Assembly: GCA_016708435.1 (NCBI GenBank) | Contig: JADJFV010000001.1 | Coordinates: 558,001-622,000 of the forward strand | Direction: 5' to 3' | Length of the DNA stretch: 64,000 nucleotides | From: Leptospiraceae bacterium | GTDB taxonomy: Bacteria > Spirochaetota > Leptospiria > Leptospirales > Leptospiraceae | In this document: one piece after another, positions 53,279-63,065 of the stretch | How the letters are laid out: each line of letters begins with the position of its first letter | Position numbering within the stretch: position 1 is the first letter of the stretch | The notes under the pieces: model-generated | What the model was told of the DNA's origin: nothing | Databases searched by the model: none | The model's input: only the letters and a program-made list of their open reading frames with translations | Made by a program: the position numbers and the translations under genes

Positions 53279-56200
53279 TTAACTATGTTTACGGTTTTTC
53301 CAAATTCTTCCTGCTAAGATTGCTCCTACAAGAAGTGCAATAGCTGCAGCAGTTCCTCTTGCTGTATCACTCTTTGCAGTCTTTGAAATATACGCTAGCA
53401 AGTTGCTGTCGCTAATTTTTGCGGAAGCTACCTGTGCGCTACTGTTCCATTGATATTCTACAGTGATTGTATCACCTGCCGTAGGATAGGCAGTTCCTGA
53501 GAATACGATTGTTTTTGTTGCAGAATTGTATGCCCAACCATTCGTTGCATCTTGCGTAACAGCAGTTCCATTTTTCTTAACAACGATTGTTGAAGAAATT
53601 GGAGTTTTTGTTAGCACATAGATACTTGCACTACCTGCTGCTTGTGTTGCGATGTTATCCAAAATTGCCGTATAATCATTGCTACAAATAGTAGAAGAAG
53701 AGCCACCAGTTGCTAAGGCAAGGTTGTAATACTTGGTGTCAGTGTTGTTGCCATTATCAGCCGATGTTCCTGTTCCAGAACATTTACCAGGCTGACCTAT
53801 CGCTATGCCAACATTGGCAACAGAGCCATCGTGAATACCTGAAACAGTGTAAACTTTATAGCCATTTGTCACAAAAGTATTACTAGCTGTATTGAAGGTT
53901 GTAGAAGGCGCATTTGCACCTGCTTTGTTAGCCATAGTTGTATATCCATCACCTTCATCAGAAAGAATAACAAAGATAAGTTTTGCCCCTGATCTTGGAA
54001 CAATGGTTGCAGCTTCTCCAGTATGAACACCCAATGCTCTTTCCATGAAGAAAATACCAGTTTCATCTGTTCCACAACCACTAATACCTACAGAACTTAC
54101 ATTATTACTAAATGCGGTTGCTCCATTTGCTGATGTTGTCCAACCAGTTCCCCAAAGTGCCCATGCTTTGTTTTGTGCGTTCATTTCACATTGATTCGTT
54201 CCTGTGCTTCCCGTTGCGATTACACCTAAACGGAAATCTATACGCTTTGTGTTGAGTTTAGTAAAGAAAGTTGAAGCATTTGTTACCACGGAAGCTTGCT
54301 CTCCTGCCATAGAACCAGAGTTATCCACTACCCATACGAAATCTACTTTAGGATCAGCCGCTGCAGTGAAGGTATCAGTCTTACTTGTATTTGTAGAGCC
54401 TGTCGGATTAATATTTGTTCCATCCAATAAGCTTGCTAAGAGGGCAGCATTGTTTGCATAATCTGCTTCTCGACTTACGCCTACACCAACTAATTCACTT
54501 CCGGTTGAGCTATAAGTAGCTTGTAAAACAACACGGAATGTTGTTGTAGGTGACTCAGAACCAGCACTTACAGGTAAATTAGAAATTGTTCCACCTGGAA
54601 CAGTTTTTCCGATTTCCTCAATCAAATGGTTGGAAAGTTGAGTTACTGTCATATTTGCATTTACAGTAACTGCTAGAATATAGACAGCAGAGCAATCAGG
54701 ATTAGTTCCAATTACGTTGGATGAAATTTGGTTGTTTGTTGTAATCTTATCCGGGCTATCATTAATCATAGCAGTTAGCAGTGTTGATCCAAAGTTTGTA
54801 CAACCAGCAGTTCCACCATAATTTACAGTACTAACAAAACCAGCTACTTCAGCAGGACTTCCTTGATAAGTAATACCAGTGAAATCTCCTGAAGGAGTCG
54901 TTCCATTTGTCATTCCAGATGGAACGGTTACGTTGTAACCAGATACAGTGGAATTGGTTGTTGCTGCTGGAGTTGAAGCTGCAGCCCCGATGGTTAATAC
55001 AGATGTATTACTGGTTACACCATCGAATCCAGGAGTCGGAGTAGTCGGATTAGTTACAATACCATTTGTTCCATTTGCTAAAGTTGCTGTGATGTTTGTT
55101 GTTCCTGCTACTAGACCGTAAGCTTTTCCTTTGTCAGAAACCGCATTACTGATTGTAGCGTTTGTTGGAGCAGAAGAGTTCCAAGTAACTATAGATGAAA
55201 TATCCTGGGTGCTCACTGTGCCATTATCATTAAAAGTTCCAGTTGCTGTGTATTTGCAGGAGCATCAACTACTAAAGTAGTAGATTTAATCTACAATTGC
55301 AATCGAAGTTAAAGTAGCTACAGTGATATTCAAAGTAGAAGGGAGGCTAGTAACCATGTTTCCACTAGAATCAGGGAAAGAAGCTGTGATTGTGCTACTT
55401 CCTTGTGAAAGTCCAGTCGCTAGACCTATGCTTCCAGTTGAGTTTCCGACGTTCACTTGAGAAGGAGAACCAGAAGTCCAACTAACTAAGTCAGTGATGT
55501 CTTGTTTGCTACCATCAGAATAAACACCAACGGCAAAGAATTTCTTAGTGGTTCCCTTTGCAACAGTAAATGGACCAGAAGAAGCAGGTAATCCTGTTCC
55601 TGAATTAATGTCATTTCCAATAGAAATCGATACTAGGGTTGCCGATGTTACCGTAAGAGAAGCAGTTGCAGATTTTCCACCGATTGCTGCTGTAATAGTC
55701 GCAGCACCAGCCGCAATCCCTCTTGCGATACCACCAGTCGTTGAAGAAGTATCAACTGTTCCGAATGATGTATTAGACGAAGTCCAAACTGCTGTTTTTG
55801 TTACATCTGCTGTTGAACCATCTGAGTAAGTAGCCGTAGCAGTAAATGGAAATGTAGTTCCTTTTGCAATTGTTTTTGAATTAGGACTTACTACAATAGA
55901 AGAAACTGTAAGAGCGTTGATAGTAACTGCTTTAGATCCAGTTACCCCAATGTAAGTAGCTTGCACATTTACAGAGCCAGCATTTACAGCAGTAAAGAAA
56001 CCTTTGCTATCTTGAGCATCACTTACAACTGCGTTTGCAGAGCTACTAAGAGACCAAGTAGCCTGTGTTGTAATATCAGAAGAAGTTCCATCAGAATAAA
56101 TCGCACTTGCTACATAATTCGTTGTGCTTCCCGCTCCAATCGTTGCTACACCAGTTATTGTAATCGAAAGGATTGTTGCATTGTTTAATTGAGTAGTAGT

Positions 56201-56896
56201 TGTTGCGGCACCACCGTTGGTTACTCCTGGGAATGTTGCTGGAGAAATCAATGTAGCTGTAATCGTTGCTGTTGCAGCTGTGCTCCCACCTGTTCCCACA
56301 CCGGTAGTAGAATCAATAGCAACACTGTTTGTAGCACTAGAAGACCAATTGACAAGAGAAGAGATATCTTGTCTTGTTCCATCAGAAAAAATACCCGTTG
56401 CTACATATTGCGCTGTTCCACCTGGCACTAAACTAGGAACGCTAGTGATTTGAATGGATGAAAGACCTGCATTTGTAACAGTTAAGTTTGCATCACCAGA
56501 AATGGATCCGAAGCTTGCACTTACTTTGGCAGGAGTTCCTGTTGAAGTAGCTGCAGAGCCTAAGAATCTACCTTTTTTGGAAGCAACGGTAGATACTTTT
56601 TCTGTTTCCGATTTTACAGTCCAAGTGCTTTCTGTAGAAATATTTTTAGTGGTTCCATCCGAGTATACTGCAGTCGCTATGTAATTCGCATGTGTATTCT
56701 TTGCGATCGACTGGTCTGCCGGTGTTACCCGAATTTGGGAAAGGGTCGCCCCTGTTACGTTAGTGGCTGGTGAATCACTTTGTAAAGGTGCCCCTGTTGA
56801 GTTGTTAGAAGAAAAAGGTAAATACTTTTTCTCCTTCTTAGAACAGCCTGCTGTGAAAAGCAGTGCTGTTACCAATAAATAAATTATTTTTTTCAT
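53279..56896 (-). pseudogene. Second Big-2/vWA lipoprotein, frame interrupted
   Basis: The N-terminal part (55286-56896, 536 residues) has the same signal peptide and repeats as the first copy and stops after TSIAIVD. The C-terminal part (53279-55216) resumes in STQDISS. Between them (55217-55290) the reading frame is lost to two stops; a shifted frame reads IKSTTLVVDAPAN, so two indels, one in an AAA run near 55253, break it. The vWA domain has an intact MIDAS (VDNSGSM), unlike the first copy. The same C-terminal helix and tail are present. The restored length is about 1205 residues. Promoter and terminator are shared with the first copy. Confidence 0.8.
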
Positions 56897-57344
56897 GACT
56901 CTCTTATCTCCATTTTATCTAACTTCATTTGACGCATTTTTATAAAACATTCTTGTAAGGCATTGTACACAAAACAAAAAAATAAAATCCCGAAAAAAAA
57001 TTTTATTTGTAATTTTATACAAACAGAAAAAACCCAAAATTACTGTGATTTACTTGATTGTATCTTGCAAAATGCAGTCAATAAATATATGGTTGTTTTC
57101 TTTCAATGACAATAAGAATGTATATTAGCAAACTCTAATGTTATGCTTTTTTAATAAAGCAAAAAAACATTTCTCTGAGAAAAGATTTTTCAATTGCGAC
57201 TAACGATTGTATATCTTTACTAGAGAAAATATAATTAAGCAAGATAAAACTTACCTAGAAGCCAATTCTTCTGAATCAATTTGCTTTCTATTTAAAATAC
57301 TGAGTTCTGTTTTATCAAATATACTATCATAGATGTCATTTTTT

Positions 57345-57459
57345 GTGTGGGGGGTTTGTGAGGGGGGGGGGGGGGGTGTTTGTGAGAGGGGGCGCGCGCG
57401 GGGGGGGGGGGGGGGGGGAAGAAAAGGGGGGGCCCCCCGCGGGCCCCGGGCACGCGGGA
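57345..57459. other. Anomalous G/C homopolymer block
   Basis: In an AT-rich gap (56897-57558) lies a stretch of long G runs, the longest of 16 and about 20, with GCGCGCGC and GGGGGGGCCCCCC. Nothing else in the window looks like it. It is most likely a sequencing or gap-filling artefact; a proline-rich open frame across it on the minus strand is meaningless. The join between the Big-2 locus and the peroxidase genes should be treated as unproven. The rest of the gap shows no gene. Confidence 0.8.
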
Positions 57460-57558
57460 AAAAATTCCCTTTTGATTGAAATTAATTTCCATACGTAGGA
57501 AAATAAAGAATTTACTAGAATCTTTATTCAGCTAAGAATTGCAAATGAGGGAACAAAA

Positions 57559-58638
57559 TTGAATTCATTCATTCAAAAGATACAAGCCTATATCTATGAA
57601 AGCATTGACAACGATTACCAGGATTTGAATTCTAAGTTAAACTATATTTTCACTTTCGTTTTCGTAATAGTAACTAGTCTGATTTTTATTTTCTTCTGGC
57701 CTAAAGAAACAAAACAAGCTCCCATTTCAAAAATAGGAATCGCTCTTTATTCTGTTGAGCCGATTCAACCTATTCCATTAAATGTAGAATTATCAGAAGC
57801 TAAAGTTGAATTAGGTAAAAAGTTATTTCATGATCCCATTTTATCCAAGGACAATAGCCTTGCGTGTGCAGGTTGTCACGACTTAGAAAAAGGAGGAGTA
57901 GATCATTTGCCTAGATCAATAGGCATTAATAAAAAAGAAGGCGAGATCAATGCTCCAACTGTTTTCAATTCCGGTTTTAATTTCAGACAGTTTTGGGATG
58001 GACGATCGGAGACATTAGAAGACCAAATCGGTGGACCGCTTGCGAATAGTAGAGAGATGAATAATAGTTGGGAAGAAGTCATACAAAGACTTTCGAGTCA
58101 TAAAGAATACAATCAATTTTTTTCAATGATCTATGTGGATGGAGTTACTGCGAATAATATAAAAAATGCCCTTGCCGAATTTGAAAAATCTCTTTATACT
58201 CCTAATTCACGCTTTGATCAATTCTTACGCGGTGATTCAAATGCACTGACCGAAGAAGAAAAAAAGGGGTATCAATTATTTAAGGATAATGGCTGTATTG
58301 CCTGCCACCAGGGAATGAATATAGGCGGAAATATGTATCAAACCTTTGGAGTATTCGGAAATTATTTTCAAGAGAGGGGATCTGCTACAATGGCGGATAA
58401 TGGCCTGTATAACCTTACAGGCAATGAGCAAGATAGGTATAAATTTAAAGTCCCTTCTCTTCGAAATGTAGCTCTTACCTCTCCCTACTTTCACGATGGC
58501 TCTGTAGATACTCTAGAGCGCGCAATTTCTATCATGGCAAAGTATCAGCTTGGAAGAAATCTAGAAGAAGAGGAAATACAACAAGTAGCCGCATTCCTTA
58601 GAACTCTCACCGGTGAATACAAAGGGAAAAGTCTGTGA
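57559..58638 (+). CDS. Membrane-anchored diheme cytochrome c peroxidase family protein
   Basis: A 359-residue protein of the bacterial CcpA/MauG family. One N-terminal helix (YIFTFVFVIVTSLIFIFFW, about 30-48) anchors it in the inner membrane. Heme 1 is CAGCHD, heme 2 CIACHQ. Conserved blocks are GKKLFHDPILSKDNSLACAG, FWDGRSETLEDQIGGP and VPSLRNVALTSPYFHDGSVD. It should reduce hydrogen peroxide in the periplasm or oxidise a partner. The start is a TTG at 57559, seven bases after GAGGGA. Its stop overlaps the next gene's GTG (GTGA at 58635-58638), so it is coupled to an adenylate cyclase. Confidence 0.9.
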   Translation: MNSFIQKIQAYIYESIDNDYQDLNSKLNYIFTFVFVIVTSLIFIFFWPKETKQAPISKIGIALYSVEPIQPIPLNVELSEAKVELGKKLFHDPILSKDNSLACAGCHDLEKGGVDHLPRSIGINKKEGEINAPTVFNSGFNFRQFWDGRSETLEDQIGGPLANSREMNNSWEEVIQRLSSHKEYNQFFSMIYVDGVTANNIKNALAEFEKSLYTPNSRFDQFLRGDSNALTEEEKKGYQLFKDNGCIACHQGMNIGGNMYQTFGVFGNYFQERGSATMADNGLYNLTGNEQDRYKFKVPSLRNVALTSPYFHDGSVDTLERAISIMAKYQLGRNLEEEEIQQVAAFLRTLTGEYKGKSL

Positions 58639-60365
58639 AAAAGAGAAGTCAATTTGCAATTTGGATATTCTGTATTTGTCTCTTGACCTTTTCTTTTTAT
58701 CAGACAAGGGCTGTTGACTTTCAAAAACTAGAGCGGATATTTGGAGTTATCCAGTTGATTCGAGAGTCGGACACTGCTCTCGATCAAGATATTTTAAAAT
58801 CTAGATACTATATAATTAAATCCTATGATCCTTTGAATACTTCCCTTTCTCAAATTCAAACAAGTCTAAACGAATTAAGAAGTGATGAGCTTGCCTTGTT
58901 AAAAATCGCGGAAGGAAACGAAGATATTAAAATAGCATTTGATAAATATACGGAAGTCTTTTCGTTTCGGAAAATTCTAATAGATAAATTTAAATCGCAA
59001 AATGCTATCTTAAAAAATTCTCTTTATTATTTGCCATTATCTGCTATGAAGTCAAAGAATCTCTCCAGTGGAGGTTATAGTTTATTAGTCGATGATATCG
59101 TAAGAGAAACATTACTCTATACGAATTCAGGAGATGAAGAGAATAAAAAACTTGCCGAGGCTTCTATTGTTAAATTAAGAAAATTGAACGAACTTTCTAC
59201 AGGTCAACTCAAGTCAGAAGCGGAAGTATTCATTAAACACAGCGAGAATATTTTAACTAGAAAGAAAGACTTAGACAATATCGTTAAGGATATTATCAAT
59301 TTGCCTACGAAGGATGCCATAAACTTGCTCTATTACGCGACGACTGGATTCTACAATCGCTTTTTGAATCAGGCGAATCTATATCGTCTGATATTGTATA
59401 ATCTGTCTATTGGAATGCTACTCTATATTGCACTTGCCATTATAAAGCTTAAGATTGCGAGTGTGGCTATGCAAAACTTGAATCAAAGTTTAATCCGATT
59501 AAATTCTGCTTTTGCTCGGTTTGTTCCACATGATTTTTTAAATATTCTAGACAAGAAAAATATTTTAGAAATTCAGTTAGGAGATCATGTAAAAGAAGAA
59601 ATGACTGTTTTATTTTCCGACATACGCGGATTTACCTCGCTTTCAGAAAGCATGACACCGGAAGATAATTTTAGATTTATAAATTCCTATTTAGGAACAA
59701 TGGGACCTATCGTTCGAAACAATAAAGGCTTCATTGATAAATTTATTGGAGATGCAATCATGGCACTCTTTAAAGGTGAATCTGAAAATGCGATAGACGC
59801 CGCAGTCGAAATGCTAGAGGGATTAGAAAAATACAACACAGAGCATCGAACAGGAAGATCAAAAGTTCAAATTGGAATAGGACTTCATAGAGGAGAAATG
59901 ATGTTAGGCACTATCGGAGAGAATAACCGAATGGAAGGAACTGTCATTAGTGATTCTGTGAATCTCGCCGCAAGAATCGAAGGAATGACTAAGATGTATG
60001 GAATTCCACTCTTGATTAGCGATAAAGTATTCGATACAATCAAAGAGAAAGAAAAATACAATTATAGAAAAGTAGATACTGTTGTAGTAAAAGGCAAAGC
60101 AATTCCAGTGACTGTCTACGAAATTTTTAATTCTGATCCGATTGCCTTACGAACCTTAAAAGACAAATTAAAACCTAACTTCGAGAAAGCGGTAGAATCA
60201 TATTATGCGCAAGATTTTTTACAGGCTCGAGCGCTTTTAGAATCTCACTTGAAAGAATTTCCCAATGATAAACCTGCAATCTTACATTTGGAAAGATGCA
60301 CCGATATGATAGAAAATCCTTTAAAAGCAAATACGCAAGGAGCAAGCGTTCTTAATAGCAAGTAA
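58635..60365 (+). CDS. Class III adenylate cyclase with periplasmic sensor region
   Basis: A 576-residue receptor-type cyclase. A helix at 9-25 and another at about 250-272 enclose about 225 residues of periplasmic, helical sequence. After a linker (RLNSAFARFVPHDFLNILDK) the catalytic domain runs from about 318 to 500: metal aspartates in LFSDIRGFTSLSE and FIGDAIMALF, Lys in FIDKFIGD, and SDSVNLAARIEGM with Asn and Arg. The purine-specifying aspartate is replaced by Thr (GTVISDS), as in many bacterial cyclases. A C-terminal helical tail of about 60 residues resembles a TPR. The start is GTG inside the peroxidase stop. It probably converts a redox signal to cAMP, by context. Confidence 0.88.
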   Translation: MKKRSQFAIWIFCICLLTFSFYQTRAVDFQKLERIFGVIQLIRESDTALDQDILKSRYYIIKSYDPLNTSLSQIQTSLNELRSDELALLKIAEGNEDIKIAFDKYTEVFSFRKILIDKFKSQNAILKNSLYYLPLSAMKSKNLSSGGYSLLVDDIVRETLLYTNSGDEENKKLAEASIVKLRKLNELSTGQLKSEAEVFIKHSENILTRKKDLDNIVKDIINLPTKDAINLLYYATTGFYNRFLNQANLYRLILYNLSIGMLLYIALAIIKLKIASVAMQNLNQSLIRLNSAFARFVPHDFLNILDKKNILEIQLGDHVKEEMTVLFSDIRGFTSLSESMTPEDNFRFINSYLGTMGPIVRNNKGFIDKFIGDAIMALFKGESENAIDAAVEMLEGLEKYNTEHRTGRSKVQIGIGLHRGEMMLGTIGENNRMEGTVISDSVNLAARIEGMTKMYGIPLLISDKVFDTIKEKEKYNYRKVDTVVVKGKAIPVTVYEIFNSDPIALRTLKDKLKPNFEKAVESYYAQDFLQARALLESHLKEFPNDKPAILHLERCTDMIENPLKANTQGASVLNSK

Positions 60366-60374
60366 GGTAGATTA

Positions 60375-60956
60375 CTATTTGTCCCATACTTTCTTTAAGA
60401 ATTGATCTCTGCCTGAGCCATAGCGATAATAGTTGTATCGAACAGGATTTTTCTTATAATAATCCTGATGATAGTCTTCTGCGGGATAAAAGGTAGTAGC
60501 CGCTATAATTTCTGTTACGATGGGAGAGTTAAATCGTTTTGATTTGTCTAGGTTTTGTTTTGACTTTTCTGCCAGTGTTTTCTCTTCTTTTGATTTATAG
60601 AATATTGCACTTCTGTATTGCTTGCCTCTATCCACAAATTGTCCATCTGCATCTGTTGGATCAATTTGTTTCCAGAAAATGGAAAGCAAATCATTGTAAG
60701 AGACCTTTTGTGGGTCGTAGATAATCTGAATTGCTTCAAGATGTCCCGTTGTTCCTGAACTTACTTCTTCATAGGTAGGGTTTTCTTTGTTCCCACCTGT
60801 GTATCCACTGATTACTTCTTTAACACCATTTATCTTTTCAAAAGGACTTTCCATACACCAGAAACATCCACCAGCAAAAATGGCAGTCTCTGTTTTTTCG
60901 ACGGCGGCTAATGGCAAACGAAACATGAGAAATATAAGTATCAAACGATAGAACAT
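60375..60956 (-). CDS. msrA: Peptide methionine sulfoxide reductase A, exported
   Basis: A 193-residue MsrA, repairing methionine-S-sulfoxide. An N-terminal hydrophobic segment (LILIFLMFRLPLAA) is a signal peptide, so it acts in the periplasm. The active site is GGCFWCMESPF and the conserved blocks are GYTGGNKENPTYEEVSSGTT, DPTDADGQFVDRGKQYRSAI and AEDYHQDYYKKNP. The start at 60956 has AGG five bases ahead; a GTG two codons earlier is possible. It converges with the cyclase and fits an oxidative-stress cluster with two peroxidases. Confidence 0.95.
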   Translation of the reverse strand: MFYRLILIFLMFRLPLAAVEKTETAIFAGGCFWCMESPFEKINGVKEVISGYTGGNKENPTYEEVSSGTTGHLEAIQIIYDPQKVSYNDLLSIFWKQIDPTDADGQFVDRGKQYRSAIFYKSKEEKTLAEKSKQNLDKSKRFNSPIVTEIIAATTFYPAEDYHQDYYKKNPVRYNYYRYGSGRDQFLKKVWDK

Positions 60957-61013
60957 AAGCACCTCACATCTAATTAGTCATTGAAAGTTTAGAAAAGTTA
61001 CAAAAAAAGATTT

Positions 61014-61991
61014 TCAATATTCCCTTGGTTTGTCGGTTAAGGCATTTAAAAAAGTAACTATGCTTTCAATTTCCTTTTCAGAAAGATTTTTACCTAATTG
61101 CATTTCTGCCATTTTCTTTACCGCAAGATCTAGAGTGTTTTGGCTGCCATCATGAAAATAAGGTCCGGTAAGAGCTACATTGCGAAGAGAAGGAACTTTG
61201 AATACATACATATCTTCCTCATTCGAAGTAACTTTAAATCTTCCAGTGTCTTCTTTATTCTCATAGTGCTTTTTTACTCCCATTTTTTGAAATGAGTTTC
61301 CTCCTAGTAAAGGTCCTTTATGACAATTGGCACAACCCACTGCTAAAAATGTATCGAGTCCTTTTACTTCGTCGCTTGTCAGTGCTTTTGATTTGCCACG
61401 TTGAAAGTCATCAAAGCGATCATTCGTTTTAAATGTTCTTTGGAATGCGGAGATACTCCGTGTTATCTGCGCTAATGTAACCTTCCCTGTCTTATCAGAA
61501 AATGCCTTTTCGAATAACTCTTTGTATTCCGGTATGGAAGAAATTTTATCAACTAAATATCTCTCATCAGGCATCGCCATCTGCAAAGGATTAAAAAGAG
61601 GCACTCGAATTTGTTCTTCTAAAGTTTTTGCCCTTCCGTCCCAAAACTGTGCTATTTGAAATCCAGAATTTAAAACAGTAGGAGTATTTCTTTGTCCTAA
61701 TTTCCCAAAGACGCCGGGAGATAAATGAAGATTATCCACTCCTGCTTTTTTGTTTAAAACATTATGACATGTGTTACAGGATTGGTTGTCATTGACAGAG
61801 AGTCTATTGTCAAAGTATAGTTTTCTTCCTAGGTTTATAATCTGGAGTGAGTCATTTTCACTTCCGGGCATTTTGTCTGGAATGACTCCGAATAATTCAT
61901 TTGAAGTTCTGATTAATGTTTTCGTTCTCTCACTAGGAGAGCACATAATGATGAGTATACTCAATAATAGAATGCTTGCTTTAAGTTTCAT
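61014..61991 (-). CDS. Diheme cytochrome c peroxidase, lipoprotein
   Basis: A 325-residue CcpA/MauG-family protein. The lipobox LLSILIIMCS gives a lipid anchor at Cys17. Heme 1 is CNTCHN, heme 2 CANCHK. Family blocks are GRKLYFDNRLSVNDNQSCNT, FWDGRAKTLEEQIRVPL and VPSLRNVALTGPYFHDGSQN. It is related to the membrane-anchored enzyme at 57559-58638 but clearly diverged. It follows a TPR lipoprotein gene with a three-base gap. It removes peroxide at the outer face of a membrane. Confidence 0.92.
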   Translation of the reverse strand: MKLKASILLLSILIIMCSPSERTKTLIRTSNELFGVIPDKMPGSENDSLQIINLGRKLYFDNRLSVNDNQSCNTCHNVLNKKAGVDNLHLSPGVFGKLGQRNTPTVLNSGFQIAQFWDGRAKTLEEQIRVPLFNPLQMAMPDERYLVDKISSIPEYKELFEKAFSDKTGKVTLAQITRSISAFQRTFKTNDRFDDFQRGKSKALTSDEVKGLDTFLAVGCANCHKGPLLGGNSFQKMGVKKHYENKEDTGRFKVTSNEEDMYVFKVPSLRNVALTGPYFHDGSQNTLDLAVKKMAEMQLGKNLSEKEIESIVTFLNALTDKPREY

Positions 61992-61994
61992 GTT

Positions 61995-63065
61995 TTAGTA
62001 TCCATTGATTATATTTGATAAAGTTCTCTTTCCTTCTTTTGTGCTTATTAAAAAAAATTCCTCTTCTTTGATACTTGGATTTTTTTTCTTAGCAATTTGA
62101 AAGTATTTATTGAGAGGTGTTAGAGATGCTCGAATGTCATTGCATAAAATTGAATCGCGCCAAACTGTTAAGAAGTCTAATGATGATTTTTCTGACTCCG
62201 GTGCTTCTTCAGAAGCTTTGACGGCTAATTTGTATTCGCCTAATTCAAAGTAAGCCTTTGCTAGCATTGTATAATAAGTTTTATCTTTTGTTTTTTCTTT
62301 TCTTAGAGGAGTTGCATAAGTTATTACCTCAGTCCAGGATTCATTTATATAGTGAATTAACATCATAGAATGAAGCGCTACCGGATTATACGCATATATC
62401 GTCAGAATTTTTTCGAAATAAGGCTTTGCTAAATCCAAATCTCGAATAGAAATAAAATATTCCCCCAATTCTTGGAGTGCTTGCATTTCATATTCTTCGT
62501 AATTAGAAATTACATCCAAGAAAAGAACATGTTCTTCTGCTCTACTTGATTCCTTTAAATACTTCATGAATTCAAAGACTTTCTTTTTATCGTGTGCATG
62601 ATACTTATAGAAATTGTTAAGCATCTTTTTCGCAATCTCGTATTCATCTAGTAAATAATAGATTCTCAGTAAGTTTAGAAATGGAACCATTTCTTGCGGC
62701 TTTTCTTTTTGGAGTTTTTTCAATATTTCTTCGCTTGATTCGATATACGATAACATAACTCCGTAGACAGCAAGATTGTTAAGTTCATGAAAAGACTTTG
62801 CTCCTTGTAAAGATTTTAATTTTTTGTCCAGAGAAGTAAAATCAGGATTTACTACTGGAGTTAAATTTTCATTGAGCAGTATAAACTGTTTATCCGCTTT
62901 CAGTATTTCGGACTTGTCTTCCTCTAATACTGGCGTAGGACGAAATATGGAAACGCATCCAGTGATGGCAAATAATAAAACTAGGCTCCCCAATTTCTTC
63001 AAAAGCGGATAACATAGATTTGTCTTATTGGTGAATGATAGATTAAGAATATTTATTCTCTTCAT
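61995..63065 (-). CDS. TPR lipoprotein
   Basis: A 356-residue protein with an N-terminal signal and lipobox LLFAITGC at about residue 37. TPR-like helical pairs follow (for example LDLAKPYFEKILTIYAYNPV and KAYFELGEYKLAVKASEEAP). Between them a polar spacer begins IFRPTPVLEED. It overlaps the TPR gene upstream by 23 bases and is followed three bases later by the diheme peroxidase lipoprotein. Probably a scaffold at the membrane with unknown partners. Confidence 0.8.
   Translation of the reverse strand: MKRINILNLSFTNKTNLCYPLLKKLGSLVLLFAITGCVSIFRPTPVLEEDKSEILKADKQFILLNENLTPVVNPDFTSLDKKLKSLQGAKSFHELNNLAVYGVMLSYIESSEEILKKLQKEKPQEMVPFLNLLRIYYLLDEYEIAKKMLNNFYKYHAHDKKKVFEFMKYLKESSRAEEHVLFLDVISNYEEYEMQALQELGEYFISIRDLDLAKPYFEKILTIYAYNPVALHSMMLIHYINESWTEVITYATPLRKEKTKDKTYYTMLAKAYFELGEYKLAVKASEEAPESEKSSLDFLTVWRDSILCNDIRASLTPLNKYFQIAKKKNPSIKEEEFFLISTKEGKRTLSNIINGY

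Noticed and set aside
57292..57492. Proline-rich 66-codon minus-strand frame
   Set aside because: It is a translation of the G-run block, which is probably an artefact.
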